A stretch of DNA of 64,000 bases from Thermodesulfobacteriota bacterium. Its GTDB lineage: Bacteria; Desulfobacterota; DSM-4660; Desulfatiglandales; Desulfatiglandaceae. Both the position numbers and the translations under genes were made by a program. The DNA is taken from NCBI GenBank assembly GCA_028278625.1, contig JANQDY010000088.1, positions 1-64,000 on the forward strand, read 5' to 3'. The notes under the pieces were generated by a model. That model was not told the origin of the DNA, made no database searches, and worked only from the letters and a program-made list of their open reading frames with translations. Positions 52,189-61,072 of this stretch are shown here, in pieces (positions within the stretch are counted from its first letter, which is position 1; each line of letters begins with the position of its first letter).

Positions 52189-53316
52189 ATGTCGCTCACC
52201 CAAGATATTAAGGATTTTGCATTGGACATGGGTTATGACCGCGTCGGCATTACATCCGCCGATCGCTTTTCGGATCACGTGGACGAGGTCCGATCCCGAG
52301 GTCCAGTCTACGATTTCTATGTTGAAGACCCGCGGCAACTGCTACGGGGCGGGGAACCCAAGGCAATCATGCCCGCGGCCCGATCGATCATTTCCATGGC
52401 CTGGGATTATTCCCAGAAAGCCTTCCCAGAGGCCCTGTTGGGCAAGATTGGAAGGATTTACCAGGCCAGATGCTACAATGCGCCACAGAATCGCATCAAC
52501 GGGGCGCGCTATCAACTCATGGTGGCGTTTTTTCAAAAAATGGGTTGTGAAATCGGTAGCGGCATTTATATTCCGGAAAGGCGTGCGGCCGCGAGAGCAG
52601 GCATGACCTCCTTCGGCAAAAACAACTTTGCGTATGCAAAGGGAACAGGCTCATTTGTCCTTTTAAGTTCCATCGTTGTGGACAAAGAGCTCGAATATGA
52701 CCCGCCGACATATGATGTCAAATGCCCCGATAAATGCACGGCTTGCATGGATGCTTGTCCCACCGGGGCGATTTACGAACCGTTGAAGCTTGATCCCCGG
52801 CGTTGTATCGCTTTCAATGCATGGTGGACCCAGGATGGAAGGCCCTGCGTGACAAGTTATATTTCGCCTGAAATCAGAGAGAAAATGGGAACGCGGGTCC
52901 ACGGGTGCGATGTCTGTCAGGAGGTATGCCCGCGCAATTCGGCAAGAATGAAAGCCAAGTTTTCAGAAGATCCCTTTTTGGAACAAGTGGCCAGAGACTT
53001 CAGTTTGCCGAAAATGCTTGAAATGTCCGACCTGTTTTACGAAAAAACCGTCCGCCCCATCATGTACAACTACATCAAAGAGAAAAAGTACTTCCAGAGA
53101 AATGCGGCCATTGCGCTGGGAAACACCGGGAATCCGGACCATATACCCGTACTGGCCAAAGCCATGGAGGGCCCGGAGGCGCTGGTTAGAGGATATGCGG
53201 CCTGGGCCCTGGGAAGGATGAACAGCGGTAAGGCAAAAGTCCTTTTGGAATCACGGTTGAAACGAGAAAATTCGGGCTTTGTCATCGCCGAAATAGAAGC
53301 GGCAATGGCAAACTGA
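52189..53316 (+). CDS. QueG/reductive-dehalogenase-like double [4Fe-4S] protein with HEAT repeats
   Basis: 375 residues from the ATG at 52189 (AGGAG six bases ahead). The N-terminal part resembles the cobalamin-binding fold of epoxyqueuosine reductase and reductive dehalogenases. C179-x3-C183-x2-C186-x3-C190-P and C206/C240-x2-C243-x3-C247-P give two [4Fe-4S] clusters. The last 90 residues are HEAT-like repeats (AAIALGNTGNPDHIPVLAKAM, YAAWALGRMNSGKAKVLLE). It lacks the canonical QueG sequence, so a redox enzyme with another substrate is likely. Controlled by the adjacent MarR gene, by operator match. Confidence 0.75.
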   Translation: MSLTQDIKDFALDMGYDRVGITSADRFSDHVDEVRSRGPVYDFYVEDPRQLLRGGEPKAIMPAARSIISMAWDYSQKAFPEALLGKIGRIYQARCYNAPQNRINGARYQLMVAFFQKMGCEIGSGIYIPERRAAARAGMTSFGKNNFAYAKGTGSFVLLSSIVVDKELEYDPPTYDVKCPDKCTACMDACPTGAIYEPLKLDPRRCIAFNAWWTQDGRPCVTSYISPEIREKMGTRVHGCDVCQEVCPRNSARMKAKFSEDPFLEQVARDFSLPKMLEMSDLFYEKTVRPIMYNYIKEKKYFQRNAAIALGNTGNPDHIPVLAKAMEGPEALVRGYAAWALGRMNSGKAKVLLESRLKRENSGFVIAEIEAAMAN

Positions 53317-53350
53317 TTGAAGAAAAAGGGCCATCCCATAAAGCCCATCA

Positions 53351-54994
53351 TTACCGAATGTTTGCGTTTAAAAAGTAGAAGCGATCATCCACCACATCAG
53401 GCACATTTCTGAGCTTCTGATCGTTCCAGATTGATTCGCTCCATATGAACGGCTTTCCATTAATGATTGGGGTGCCGTACTTCATCCAGAACACTTTATA
53501 GGGTGCGTCGATATCCAGAATTCCCTGGATGCCGGAAACATACGAGATCATCGACGCGGAAGTCGCTTTGGCGTCAATGGAGCCCTCGGGCATAATTCTG
53601 GGTGTCGGGGTCCAGCCATACCCCAGGTCCCACCGGCCGAAGATGGAAAGCGGCTCGTCGGGATCGAATGTATAGGTAATGAGATCCTTTGCCCTTTCAA
53701 TGTCCGTAACGGTATGGATCATTGAAAGGAGTTGGTATCGCCGGGCCGGACGGTTTTCAATGGCTTTGAGCTCATCACGAAGATAGATGGATGCGGGATA
53801 ATTGAAACCCAATATGTATTCAGGCTGTAACATCTCCTTGTCATACGCCTTGGAAATTCCCGACTTGTTTGTGATGACGTCATAGCCGCCGCTTCCATTC
53901 GGTTTGAAGTAGAAGAAAGTGTCATAGGACATCTCAATGAGGCCGATTTGGCGCTCATTCACATCCACCACCATATAAGCATTCATGTAGGTTCCCGAGG
54001 CTTCGAGGGAAATGAAATCAAAAAATGAATCCATGGAGTCAGCAAACTGTGCGGCCAGGATTTCCCGCCAGAACATCCATAATCGGTCCGTTTTGGCCTG
54101 GGTGTGGGTGGCCGCGATGGTTGTTGCATCATACATGATTCCCTTGTTGTTATAACCGAAACTGGCCTCTGAACTGATCATGCCGGGAACGACGGAATTC
54201 ATGGTGAAAAAATCGCCATTGATATAATAGGTTAGCCCCATGCTTTGATCCAAAAAGATGAACCATGAGTTGTGAGAGACGAAGATGTCATCATCCGTCT
54301 TATAGACAAAAGCGGTGCATCTTTGAATGGGAGCGGTCGGCTCCACAGCGTCCAGGTAATCGGCAAACACATTCACGAAATAGACATCCAAAAACGTAAG
54401 CACTCCTGTTTCATATCCCAAATCAAGCTCTTCCGGGGCAAAATAATCCAAGGTCGGAATCCAATTGCCGCTGAAATCAAGCTTCGAGGGTTGCGCCTCT
54501 TTGGTGCCGTGATAGACACCCAACAGACGGAAAAACAGGCGCAACATCCGGGACTGCAGCCCGGGAGACTGTCGGCCGTAAAAGGTCGTTGTGGTGTAAT
54601 TGTAATTTTCCGCCATGGTCTCCTTGGCGTGGTCCAACTCCTCGGGGGAAGGAGGCATGGCGTGATGGGCCGGGTCCACATAATGGGCAACATCCCAAAG
54701 GTTATCCCGGGCGGACAATATCAGGGCCTTCAACAGATGCCCCTGAACAAAACCGGCCAGATATTCTGCCCTGTAATTGTTCTCATTTTTTGAAACGATA
54801 CTGAGGTTGTATACATATCCGGTTTTTTCGAGGCACCCTTTTGTATTTTCATCCAGAGCAAATATTGTAATGTCCCTGCCGTTTTTATGGTGGCTGTCGG
54901 ATGCGTCCTCACTGCATCCCGAATGAATTTGGAAACAGCAAAAAAGGATGGATGCGTAAAAAAGGTATCGGCAAGATTTAATAGCGAAATTCAT
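53351..54994 (-). CDS. Phospholipase B-like (PLBD family) lipoprotein
   Basis: 547 residues. A signal sequence with a Cys (SGCSEDAS) near residue 27 suggests lipid anchoring. The PLBD core has QRCTAFVYKTDDDIFVSHNSW, where Cys would be the N-terminal nucleophile after self-cleavage, followed by YYINGDFFTMNSVVPGMISSEASFGYNNKG, MNAYMVVDVNERQIGLIEMSYD and the late NKSGISKAYD. The family is best known from animal and protist lysosomes, where it deacylates phospholipids or acts as an amidase. Bacterial copies are uncommon. Convergent with the QueG-like gene. Confidence 0.8.
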   Translation of the reverse strand: MNFAIKSCRYLFYASILFCCFQIHSGCSEDASDSHHKNGRDITIFALDENTKGCLEKTGYVYNLSIVSKNENNYRAEYLAGFVQGHLLKALILSARDNLWDVAHYVDPAHHAMPPSPEELDHAKETMAENYNYTTTTFYGRQSPGLQSRMLRLFFRLLGVYHGTKEAQPSKLDFSGNWIPTLDYFAPEELDLGYETGVLTFLDVYFVNVFADYLDAVEPTAPIQRCTAFVYKTDDDIFVSHNSWFIFLDQSMGLTYYINGDFFTMNSVVPGMISSEASFGYNNKGIMYDATTIAATHTQAKTDRLWMFWREILAAQFADSMDSFFDFISLEASGTYMNAYMVVDVNERQIGLIEMSYDTFFYFKPNGSGGYDVITNKSGISKAYDKEMLQPEYILGFNYPASIYLRDELKAIENRPARRYQLLSMIHTVTDIERAKDLITYTFDPDEPLSIFGRWDLGYGWTPTPRIMPEGSIDAKATSASMISYVSGIQGILDIDAPYKVFWMKYGTPIINGKPFIWSESIWNDQKLRNVPDVVDDRFYFLNANIR

Positions 54995-55036
54995 TTGTTA
55001 CCCCTCTTTTTTCCTCCCTATTGGATGCATGCCATG

Positions 55037-55774
55037 CTAAGCCAAATAATCGTGAACAACTTCACCATACGGCAGCGTCAAATCAGTTAAAATGTGGATT
55101 GCCGAGACGATCTTTCGCACTGGCAAATCGGCCACCGGTGCCAGCGCATGGGGAAACAGTTCCAAACAACCCGGACCGGTCCAGGCACCTTTCAAATTCA
55201 AATCGGTCAGATAAAAACGGACCAATTCACAGACTCTTAAACCACCATCCACATGGGGAATAATTTTCAACAAAAAGTTAGGGGATTGAAGGCTTTTTAG
55301 CACGTCAGCTTTGTCCAATTCCTGATGTTTGTAACCCATCGTGGCAATGGCAATGCGACAGGAACCATAATGCAAAGTCCCTATCAACGTATCCTTTTCC
55401 ACTTGCAGGGAAGGTTCTGCCAGCTTCTTGGGGAACCCCCAAATTTCACGACCGCCGGCAATTGGCGAATGATCATTCAAATACATTGCATGGGTATAAC
55501 CACCTGAGATGCCTTTGTAAGTTACCGGAATTACCTGGCCTGACTCCGTGTAATCACCAAAGCCGGTTGAATCCGGCATCCGGATGAATTCGTATTTTAC
55601 AATGGGATCGGTGATTTCGAGCGGTTCAGGCACGACTTTTTCGAGTGCCGCCATGTCGGTTTCGTAAGTTATAATAAAGAACTCCCGATCGACGAATCGA
55701 TAAGGCCCGCGGGGATAGGCTGGACTGGCAAGCGGCATACTGAAAGCTTCTTTTAACAGGTCATTTTGTTTCAT
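55037..55774 (-). CDS. adc: Acetoacetate decarboxylase
   Basis: 245 residues from the ATG at 55774 (GGGAGG six bases ahead), the same length as clostridial Adc. [25 protein letters not shown] and the Schiff-base Lys of GFPKKLAEP (K116, beside K117) match the enzyme closely, as do [10 protein letters not shown] and [10 protein letters not shown]. It converts acetoacetate to acetone and CO2. Related ADC-fold enzymes exist, but this is a near full-length match. It lies downstream of a YdcZ-type transporter and a TetR regulator in one direction, possibly one operon. Confidence 0.9.
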   Translation of the reverse strand: MKQNDLLKEAFSMPLASPAYPRGPYRFVDREFFIITYETDMAALEKVVPEPLEITDPIVKYEFIRMPDSTGFGDYTESGQVIPVTYKGISGGYTHAMYLNDHSPIAGGREIWGFPKKLAEPSLQVEKDTLIGTLHYGSCRIAIATMGYKHQELDKADVLKSLQSPNFLLKIIPHVDGGLRVCELVRFYLTDLNLKGAWTGPGCLELFPHALAPVADLPVRKIVSAIHILTDLTLPYGEVVHDYLA

Positions 55775-55847
55775 GAGCATCCTCCCAAAAATTATTCTTA
55801 CGGGGTCTTGTAAGCCCCCTTTCCACAAAGGATTTTATGATGACACG

Positions 55848-56303
55848 CTACCACCGTATCAATATGGCCCCGACGATTAAAAACACGGCCCCCAGTCCTT
55901 TTGTGATGGTTATGGGCTGAACCGGTACGTTCATAAGGCCGAAATGGTCAAATGCGACGGATGTCACTAACTGGCCGACGACGATCAATGCGACCACGGT
56001 AAAAATTCCGAGTCGTGGCAAAAGGAGGATCGATATAGCGATATAAATGGCCCCGAACAGGCCTCCGGTCCATGACCAGAATGAGCTGCGCAAAGCCAGA
56101 TTGACGGACACAAACGGTTCTCGCATCAGGAGAATCATCACAAACATGACAATTGTGCCCCCCAGATAGCTGAAGAACCCGGCCCACCAGGGGGATCCAA
56201 TCTCAAAACGAAGATTTGAATTGACCGCCTGTTGGAGCACAAAGCTGGATCCCGCAAGAAGCGCTACCAGCATCAGCAGAAGATTCGTTACGGTATACAA
56301 CAT
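55848..56303 (-). CDS. YdcZ-type DMT-superfamily membrane protein
   Basis: 151 residues with five membrane helices (first LLLMLVALLAGSSFVLQQAVN, last GLGAVFLIVGAILIRW). GSPWWAGFFSYLGGT and GQLVTSVAFDHFGL are the conserved DUF606/YdcZ stretches. Half-size relatives of drug/metabolite transporters; they probably work as dimers. Substrate unknown. It sits between tetR (31 bp) and adc. Confidence 0.85.
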   Translation of the reverse strand: MLYTVTNLLLMLVALLAGSSFVLQQAVNSNLRFEIGSPWWAGFFSYLGGTIVMFVMILLMREPFVSVNLALRSSFWSWTGGLFGAIYIAISILLLPRLGIFTVVALIVVGQLVTSVAFDHFGLMNVPVQPITITKGLGAVFLIVGAILIRW

Positions 56304-56333
56304 CTGCCTCCATCTTCATGGTTTGCTATCCGA

Positions 56334-57011
56334 TCATTCCCGTGAAATCCCATTCAGCATCATCTCCCAGAAATCCATGAGGGTTTTTTCTGAAAAAGCG
56401 ATCATTGCCTTGGCATTTTCCAAAATACTGGGACGCCTGTCCGTCAGCAAAGTGGGAAAGCCATAGTCTTCCCCTGAAACCTGAATTTGTCCATCCAAAA
56501 GCAGAATTGCCAATCCATGAACCGCGGCCCAGGAATAGTTTGCCAATATGGCATAATCACCGATAGCCATGTTATGCTCATTTTGGAAGCCTTTCACGGC
56601 CTTTAAATATTCATTGAAGGTCTCTTTTGCATGGGAGCACAGTTTTTCGGATCTTTGATGTCGTGTTATTTCCTGCCCGAACATGAGCCTGAAAGCCCCT
56701 GGATTATGAATGGCAAAGGCAATGTAGGCGAGTCCAATGCTCTTGATTCTCGAAAGAGAATCCATGGATTTGTCACGGTTTATTTTGCGGTATCGATTTG
56801 TGAGTTCGCGAAAGCCATCCTCCGCAATGGCGAATAATAGCGCGTCTTTATTTGCAAAATGCCGATAGGGTGCCGTCCTTGACACCCCAACTTGATTGCT
56901 AAGGGCCCTCATGGTCAGCTTTTTCAATCCCTCTTTGGAAATGATTTCAGAGGCAGCCGCTAAAAGCCGAATCCTTAACTCACTGGTTTTCTGTTTTCTT
57001 TTGGCGTCCAT
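56334..57011 (-). CDS. TetR-family regulator of the adc cluster
   Basis: 225 residues. Helix-turn-helix: LRIRLLAAASEIISKEGLKKLTMRALSNQVGVSRTAPYRHFANKDALLFAI, and a TetR C-terminal domain of the WHG type (RIKSIGLAYIAFAIHNPGAFRLMFG). Two identical-half palindromes lie between it and the divergent flavin-type gene, so it probably controls itself, the YdcZ/adc genes behind it and the divergent gene. Confidence 0.9.
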   Translation of the reverse strand: MDAKRKQKTSELRIRLLAAASEIISKEGLKKLTMRALSNQVGVSRTAPYRHFANKDALLFAIAEDGFRELTNRYRKINRDKSMDSLSRIKSIGLAYIAFAIHNPGAFRLMFGQEITRHQRSEKLCSHAKETFNEYLKAVKGFQNEHNMAIGDYAILANYSWAAVHGLAILLLDGQIQVSGEDYGFPTLLTDRRPSILENAKAMIAFSEKTLMDFWEMMLNGISRE

Positions 57012-57032
57012 AAACCATCTGTATATTTTTTG

Positions 57033-57074
57033 GTTGACTAAGTCAACAATTTGTGAAAAGTTGACTTAGTCAAC
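57033..57074. promoter_or_regulatory. Double TetR operator
   Basis: GTTGACTAAGTCAAC (57033-57047) and GTTGACTTAGTCAAC (57060-57074) are perfect 7-1-7 palindromes 27 bp apart, differing only in the central base. They fill the divergent promoter region and include TTGACT -35-like boxes. Confidence 0.85.
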
Positions 57075-57126
57075 ATTTTGGATTGATGCTGCTTCAAGTG
57101 CAAATATGCCAAAAAGGAGGGGAACC

Positions 57127-57636
57127 ATGCACATTACCGAAAAAAACTGGGAACAAATCTTGAAATTTTGGGGAGATACAACGCCTGTCACAGCTTCGCC
57201 AAACATGCCCTATTGTGTCATTGCCACGGTCAATGAAGACGGATCACCCCGCGTGGCACCTTACTCGACCCTGATTCTGAGGGATGACAGACAGGGATTC
57301 TTTTTCGACCATTTCTCTCAGCATTTGACGAAAAACCTTGATCGTGATGGAAAAATCTGCATTTTGCTGCTAAAAAACACAAAAAGGTTTTGGATCAAGG
57401 CGGTTCTTTTCGGGAGATTTGATCACGCGCCAGGCATAAGGCTCATGGGTACCGTGGGGGAAAGAAGAGAAGCAACGACCAAAGAGGTCGATGCGTTCAA
57501 AATGCCGCTAAGGAGATTGAAACTCTTAAAAGGATATCAACCATTATGGGGCGTTATGAAACATGGACGCGATATATTCTTCGAATCTTTCGAGACAGTG
57601 AAATGCGGACCCATGAAGTACATGGTTTCCATCTAG
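57127..57636 (+). CDS. Pyridoxamine 5'-phosphate oxidase-fold protein
   Basis: 169 residues from the ATG at 57127, with AAGGAGGGG upstream; the earlier ATG at 57106 lies inside that ribosome site's leader. The FMN-binding split barrel is seen in YCVIATVNEDGSPRVAPYSTLILRDDRQGFFF and the later KNTKRFWIKAVLFGRF. Such proteins bind FMN or F420 and reduce or oxidise small molecules. Substrate unknown. It is controlled from the double TetR operator, and the flippase gene follows 10 bp on. Confidence 0.8.
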   Translation: MHITEKNWEQILKFWGDTTPVTASPNMPYCVIATVNEDGSPRVAPYSTLILRDDRQGFFFDHFSQHLTKNLDRDGKICILLLKNTKRFWIKAVLFGRFDHAPGIRLMGTVGERREATTKEVDAFKMPLRRLKLLKGYQPLWGVMKHGRDIFFESFETVKCGPMKYMVSI

Positions 57637-57646
57637 CTGGTGCATC

Positions 57647-58900
57647 ATGACGGAGATCCATCAGCCAACCCTGACCCGCCGTTTTTTGGAGACAATTCCC
57701 TTTTATTCCTTTAACTTTGTCTCTTACACCCTGTTGTCCATTCTCTTTGCACGGTGGATGGGAATCAAACACTACGGCGCCTTTGTGTTCGCCTTTCATG
57801 CCGTTCGTTTGACCGTCCTTGTGGCTGGCATGGGATTCAGCCAGGCGGCCATGAAATATCTTCCAAGGTACTTGAAGCAGGCCAAAGCCAGGCTGTTCAC
57901 CGGCTTTCTAAGAACCGGCATGTTCATCAATATTTTTCTCGGTTTACTGTTTGGATACCTGATTTTTGAATTCATGCTGCCGGTGATTGAAGGGAGCTAC
58001 TCCCAGACAACCCTCCGTCACGCCTGGTGGATATGCCCGCTTCTGGGATTGAACATCTATTTCAGCAGTGTTTTGAGATCCGCGGGACACGCGGTTATGG
58101 CTGCAACCACCCAAGGGGTCTTAAGGGACATGCTCGCGCTCCTCTTTGCCTACCTGCTACTTGCGGAGGATAGTGTCCTGACCTCGGAAATGGCCCTTAT
58201 CATCCTCGCGTTGGCCATCGCACTGTGCATTCTCATCCAATCCATAATTCAAATCGTGACCATTCCCAAAAAGTTCAAACCATCCACCACCACTTATAAT
58301 TTGAGGGAGTGGACATACACCTCTTTTCCCATGTTCCTCTCTTCTCTGTCGGAGAATGCCATTACCATCGGCGGCATCGTTCTATTGCGGCTGATGGCCG
58401 ATGAATCATCGGTCGCCTTTTACCATGCAGCGTGGATTTTGACCGCCGTGATGATCATACCGGCCAAAACAGTGCTGTCGGTGGTGAGCCCTTCCATCAG
58501 CCGGACGCATGCCGATGATCCAATAGCCCATGGAGAATCAATTAGAACGGGTGTGCGGCTGCTTCTGCTGATGACAGTGCCCGTTTGCCTGATACTGATT
58601 CTGGGCGGCGAATTGTTTCTCAAATGGTTCGGAGAGACCTATTCGAACGCCTACGGCTTTCTGGTGGTCCTGGTCTTTGCAAGGGGAGGGCATGTGGCGG
58701 GCCTCTACCTGGGAAGAGTCCTCAGCCTGACAGGCGCTGAAACATATGTTGCAAAGACATTGTATCTTCTAACGGCCGCCGTTATCCCTTGCATGGTCGG
58801 CCTGACCTATCTGTTGGGTGCATACGGCGTGCCCGTATCATATCTGGTTTCAGGAATGATCAGTTCAATTCTGTTTTATCTGAAGCTAAAACGCGATTAA
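57647..58900 (+). CDS. Polysaccharide flippase (MOP superfamily, Wzx-like)
   Basis: 417 residues, twelve to fourteen membrane helices. FVSYTLLSILFARWMGIKHYGAFVFAFHAVRL at the start and the paired GGELFLKWFGETYSNAY late helix-loop are typical of the O-antigen/teichoic-acid flippase branch of MOP transporters. It would flip lipid-linked glycans, but no glycosyltransferase is beside it. It follows a PNPOx-like gene by 10 bp and is probably co-transcribed. Confidence 0.85.
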   Translation: MTEIHQPTLTRRFLETIPFYSFNFVSYTLLSILFARWMGIKHYGAFVFAFHAVRLTVLVAGMGFSQAAMKYLPRYLKQAKARLFTGFLRTGMFINIFLGLLFGYLIFEFMLPVIEGSYSQTTLRHAWWICPLLGLNIYFSSVLRSAGHAVMAATTQGVLRDMLALLFAYLLLAEDSVLTSEMALIILALAIALCILIQSIIQIVTIPKKFKPSTTTYNLREWTYTSFPMFLSSLSENAITIGGIVLLRLMADESSVAFYHAAWILTAVMIIPAKTVLSVVSPSISRTHADDPIAHGESIRTGVRLLLLMTVPVCLILILGGELFLKWFGETYSNAYGFLVVLVFARGGHVAGLYLGRVLSLTGAETYVAKTLYLLTAAVIPCMVGLTYLLGAYGVPVSYLVSGMISSILFYLKLKRD

Positions 58901-59036
58901 GACCTCTGTTGAACGTTTCTTCCGGTTAATGGGCGCAATTCATAATTTCAGAGGACACCCTGCTTGATTTCGGAACACGTTTTCCAGAATCAGCAAGGTG
59001 CCCCTGAATGAAACCGCGCAGTCCTGCCTGCGGGAT

Positions 59037-60788
59037 TTAGCTTTCCGGCGGCGCGTTTTCCGGCATGGAAAGAGGGACCCCCTGAAAAACCACCTGGGCC
59101 ATGACGCCGAACATGGGGTGAGGGGTCAGTTCTGTTTTAACATTCAATACGGCCGGCTTTCCGGACTTAAAGGCCCTTTCAAGGGCCGGCTGAATTTCGA
59201 GAGGGCTCACCACGTTTTCCCCATGGCAGCCGAAACCTTTGGCGATTTCGGCATAGTCCGCCGACGAAAAATCCTGATCGATGCCCTCAAGGGCATTGTT
59301 CCCATACAATGCCAGTTGTCCCGCCTTGCACATGCCCCAGCCGCCGTCATTATTGATGATATGGACCACGGGGAGGTTGTGCCTTGCGGCGGTGTCCAGT
59401 TCCTGCAGTGTCAGCCCGAAAGCGCCGTCTCCGCAGAAGTTGACCACCGGACGGTCCGGAAAGGCCAGTTTGAACACATTGGAAAAAGGCTGTCCGCAGC
59501 CCAGGTGACCGCCGCCGGCAAAAAAGAACCTGTGACGAGGCTGTTGGGCGGGAAAATAGGTAAAGCCCCAGTGGAAGACCATGCCGCCGTCGATGGTCAC
59601 CATGGCCCCTTTATCCGTCAGGTATTGGCTCACTTCCTTGGCAAGCCGGGCCATGGTTATGGGGCCGTTGTCATTCCCGAGCATCTGTTCCAGGCTTGTC
59701 AGGTAGTCCTGGTAGGTTTGCACAAGGTCTTTTACCCATTCTTCATCGGTTTTCTTATCACCGTCATATGCCTCCAGGGCGAGAAGCAGGTCGGTCAGTA
59801 CGCTTTTTGCATCTCCGGCAATGCCGACATGGATCGGTATTTTCTTCCCCAGTTGCGTTGGATCCGCATCGATCTGAACGATCTTTTGTTCGGATTCTAA
59901 AGACATGACAGGCGGTTTCCCCAGGCCAAGCCAGGATGAGAAATGAGCGCCCACGGCCAAAATAACATCCGCTTCCTTAAGGGCCCGCATAACACCATTT
60001 CCTCCCAGCCAGCCGCCGTCCCCGAAAAACCGGGGATTGTCCGCGGAAATGGCCCCGGAACCCATGGGGGTCGTTGTCGCGGCCGCGCCTAGAACATCCG
60101 CAAGGTTCTGAAATTCATCCCAGGCTTCCGAGGCGATAACGCCGCCCCCAGCAATCAGGAGGGGCCTTTTTGCACCGGAAATCAATTGGGCCGTCTGATC
60201 AATCAGTTGCCGGTCTCCCCTCGGCCGACCGGTGGTGCGATAGCTTTTGGGTTCCGGAAAATCTTCCATTTCCCCTTTCTCAAGCAAGATATCCAATGGA
60301 ATGTCGAGATGTACCGGCCCGGGTTTTCCGCTCAAGGCTTCTCGAAACGCTCGTTGAACCAGTTCGGGAATCCTTGACCACTGATGAACGGCGGCGTTCC
60401 ATTTGGTGATGGGTCCATAAAAGGCCAGGGCGTCCAGGTCCTCAAGGGCCCCCACAAAGGGATAGGCGAGGTGGCTCTGCACATTGGCCGTTATGGCCAG
60501 AACCGGTGAGCTGTCCGCATAGGCTTCGTAAAGCCCGGTGGCAAGATTGGCCGCACCTGATCCCACGGTTGAGCAGCACACCCCGATCTCCCCGGTGGCC
60601 CTGGCCCATCCGTCTGCCATGTGGGCCGCGTTTTCCTCGTGTCTGGCCGAAAAAAAATCAATGCCGTCTTCCCGTCTAAGCGCTTCCATCAAGGCAACGA
60701 TGCCGTGACCACTGATTCCGAATACGTGGCGTACGCCTTCATTTCTTAGCGCTTTTACCAACACTTCCGCACCGGTAAACTCTCCCAT
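59037..60788 (-). CDS. Thiamine-diphosphate-dependent enzyme (acetolactate synthase-like)
   Basis: 583 residues from the ATG at 60788, with AAAGGAGG upstream. The three-domain architecture of ThDP enzymes is clear: N-terminal PYR domain with GISGHGIVALMEALRR and the catalytic Glu in RHEENAAHMADGW, a central domain, and the C-terminal PP domain with GDGAFGLTLQELDTAARHNLPVVHIINNDGG binding ThDP-Mg. Relatives include acetolactate synthase, sulfoacetaldehyde acetyltransferase and oxalyl-CoA decarboxylase; which reaction is not decided. No regulatory subunit gene is adjacent, so acetolactate synthase for amino acids is less likely. Divergent from a LuxR gene. Confidence 0.85.
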   Translation of the reverse strand: MGEFTGAEVLVKALRNEGVRHVFGISGHGIVALMEALRREDGIDFFSARHEENAAHMADGWARATGEIGVCCSTVGSGAANLATGLYEAYADSSPVLAITANVQSHLAYPFVGALEDLDALAFYGPITKWNAAVHQWSRIPELVQRAFREALSGKPGPVHLDIPLDILLEKGEMEDFPEPKSYRTTGRPRGDRQLIDQTAQLISGAKRPLLIAGGGVIASEAWDEFQNLADVLGAAATTTPMGSGAISADNPRFFGDGGWLGGNGVMRALKEADVILAVGAHFSSWLGLGKPPVMSLESEQKIVQIDADPTQLGKKIPIHVGIAGDAKSVLTDLLLALEAYDGDKKTDEEWVKDLVQTYQDYLTSLEQMLGNDNGPITMARLAKEVSQYLTDKGAMVTIDGGMVFHWGFTYFPAQQPRHRFFFAGGGHLGCGQPFSNVFKLAFPDRPVVNFCGDGAFGLTLQELDTAARHNLPVVHIINNDGGWGMCKAGQLALYGNNALEGIDQDFSSADYAEIAKGFGCHGENVVSPLEIQPALERAFKSGKPAVLNVKTELTPHPMFGVMAQVVFQGVPLSMPENAPPES

Positions 60789-61072
60789 TGTTCCGCCTCC
60801 TTTCGATTGTATGAACAGTCTCATCTATTCTTCTTTGACCCGGGTTTTGGCCTGGCATATTGTTGACCGATCTTTTTGGAATCGTCAATGTAACGAAAGT
60901 CACATTTTTGACGTAAATTATAAATTGTCTTTTGGTCGGCCCTTTTGTTATCCAGGGTTTGGCCGGGAATCCAGCTATTTATCCATAGGGATACTTGATT
61001 TATCGGTAATACCAGCGTATGATTAAACAAAAGCAGTTGTCTCAAAATGGCTGGCCAAAAGGTGGAGTGAAA

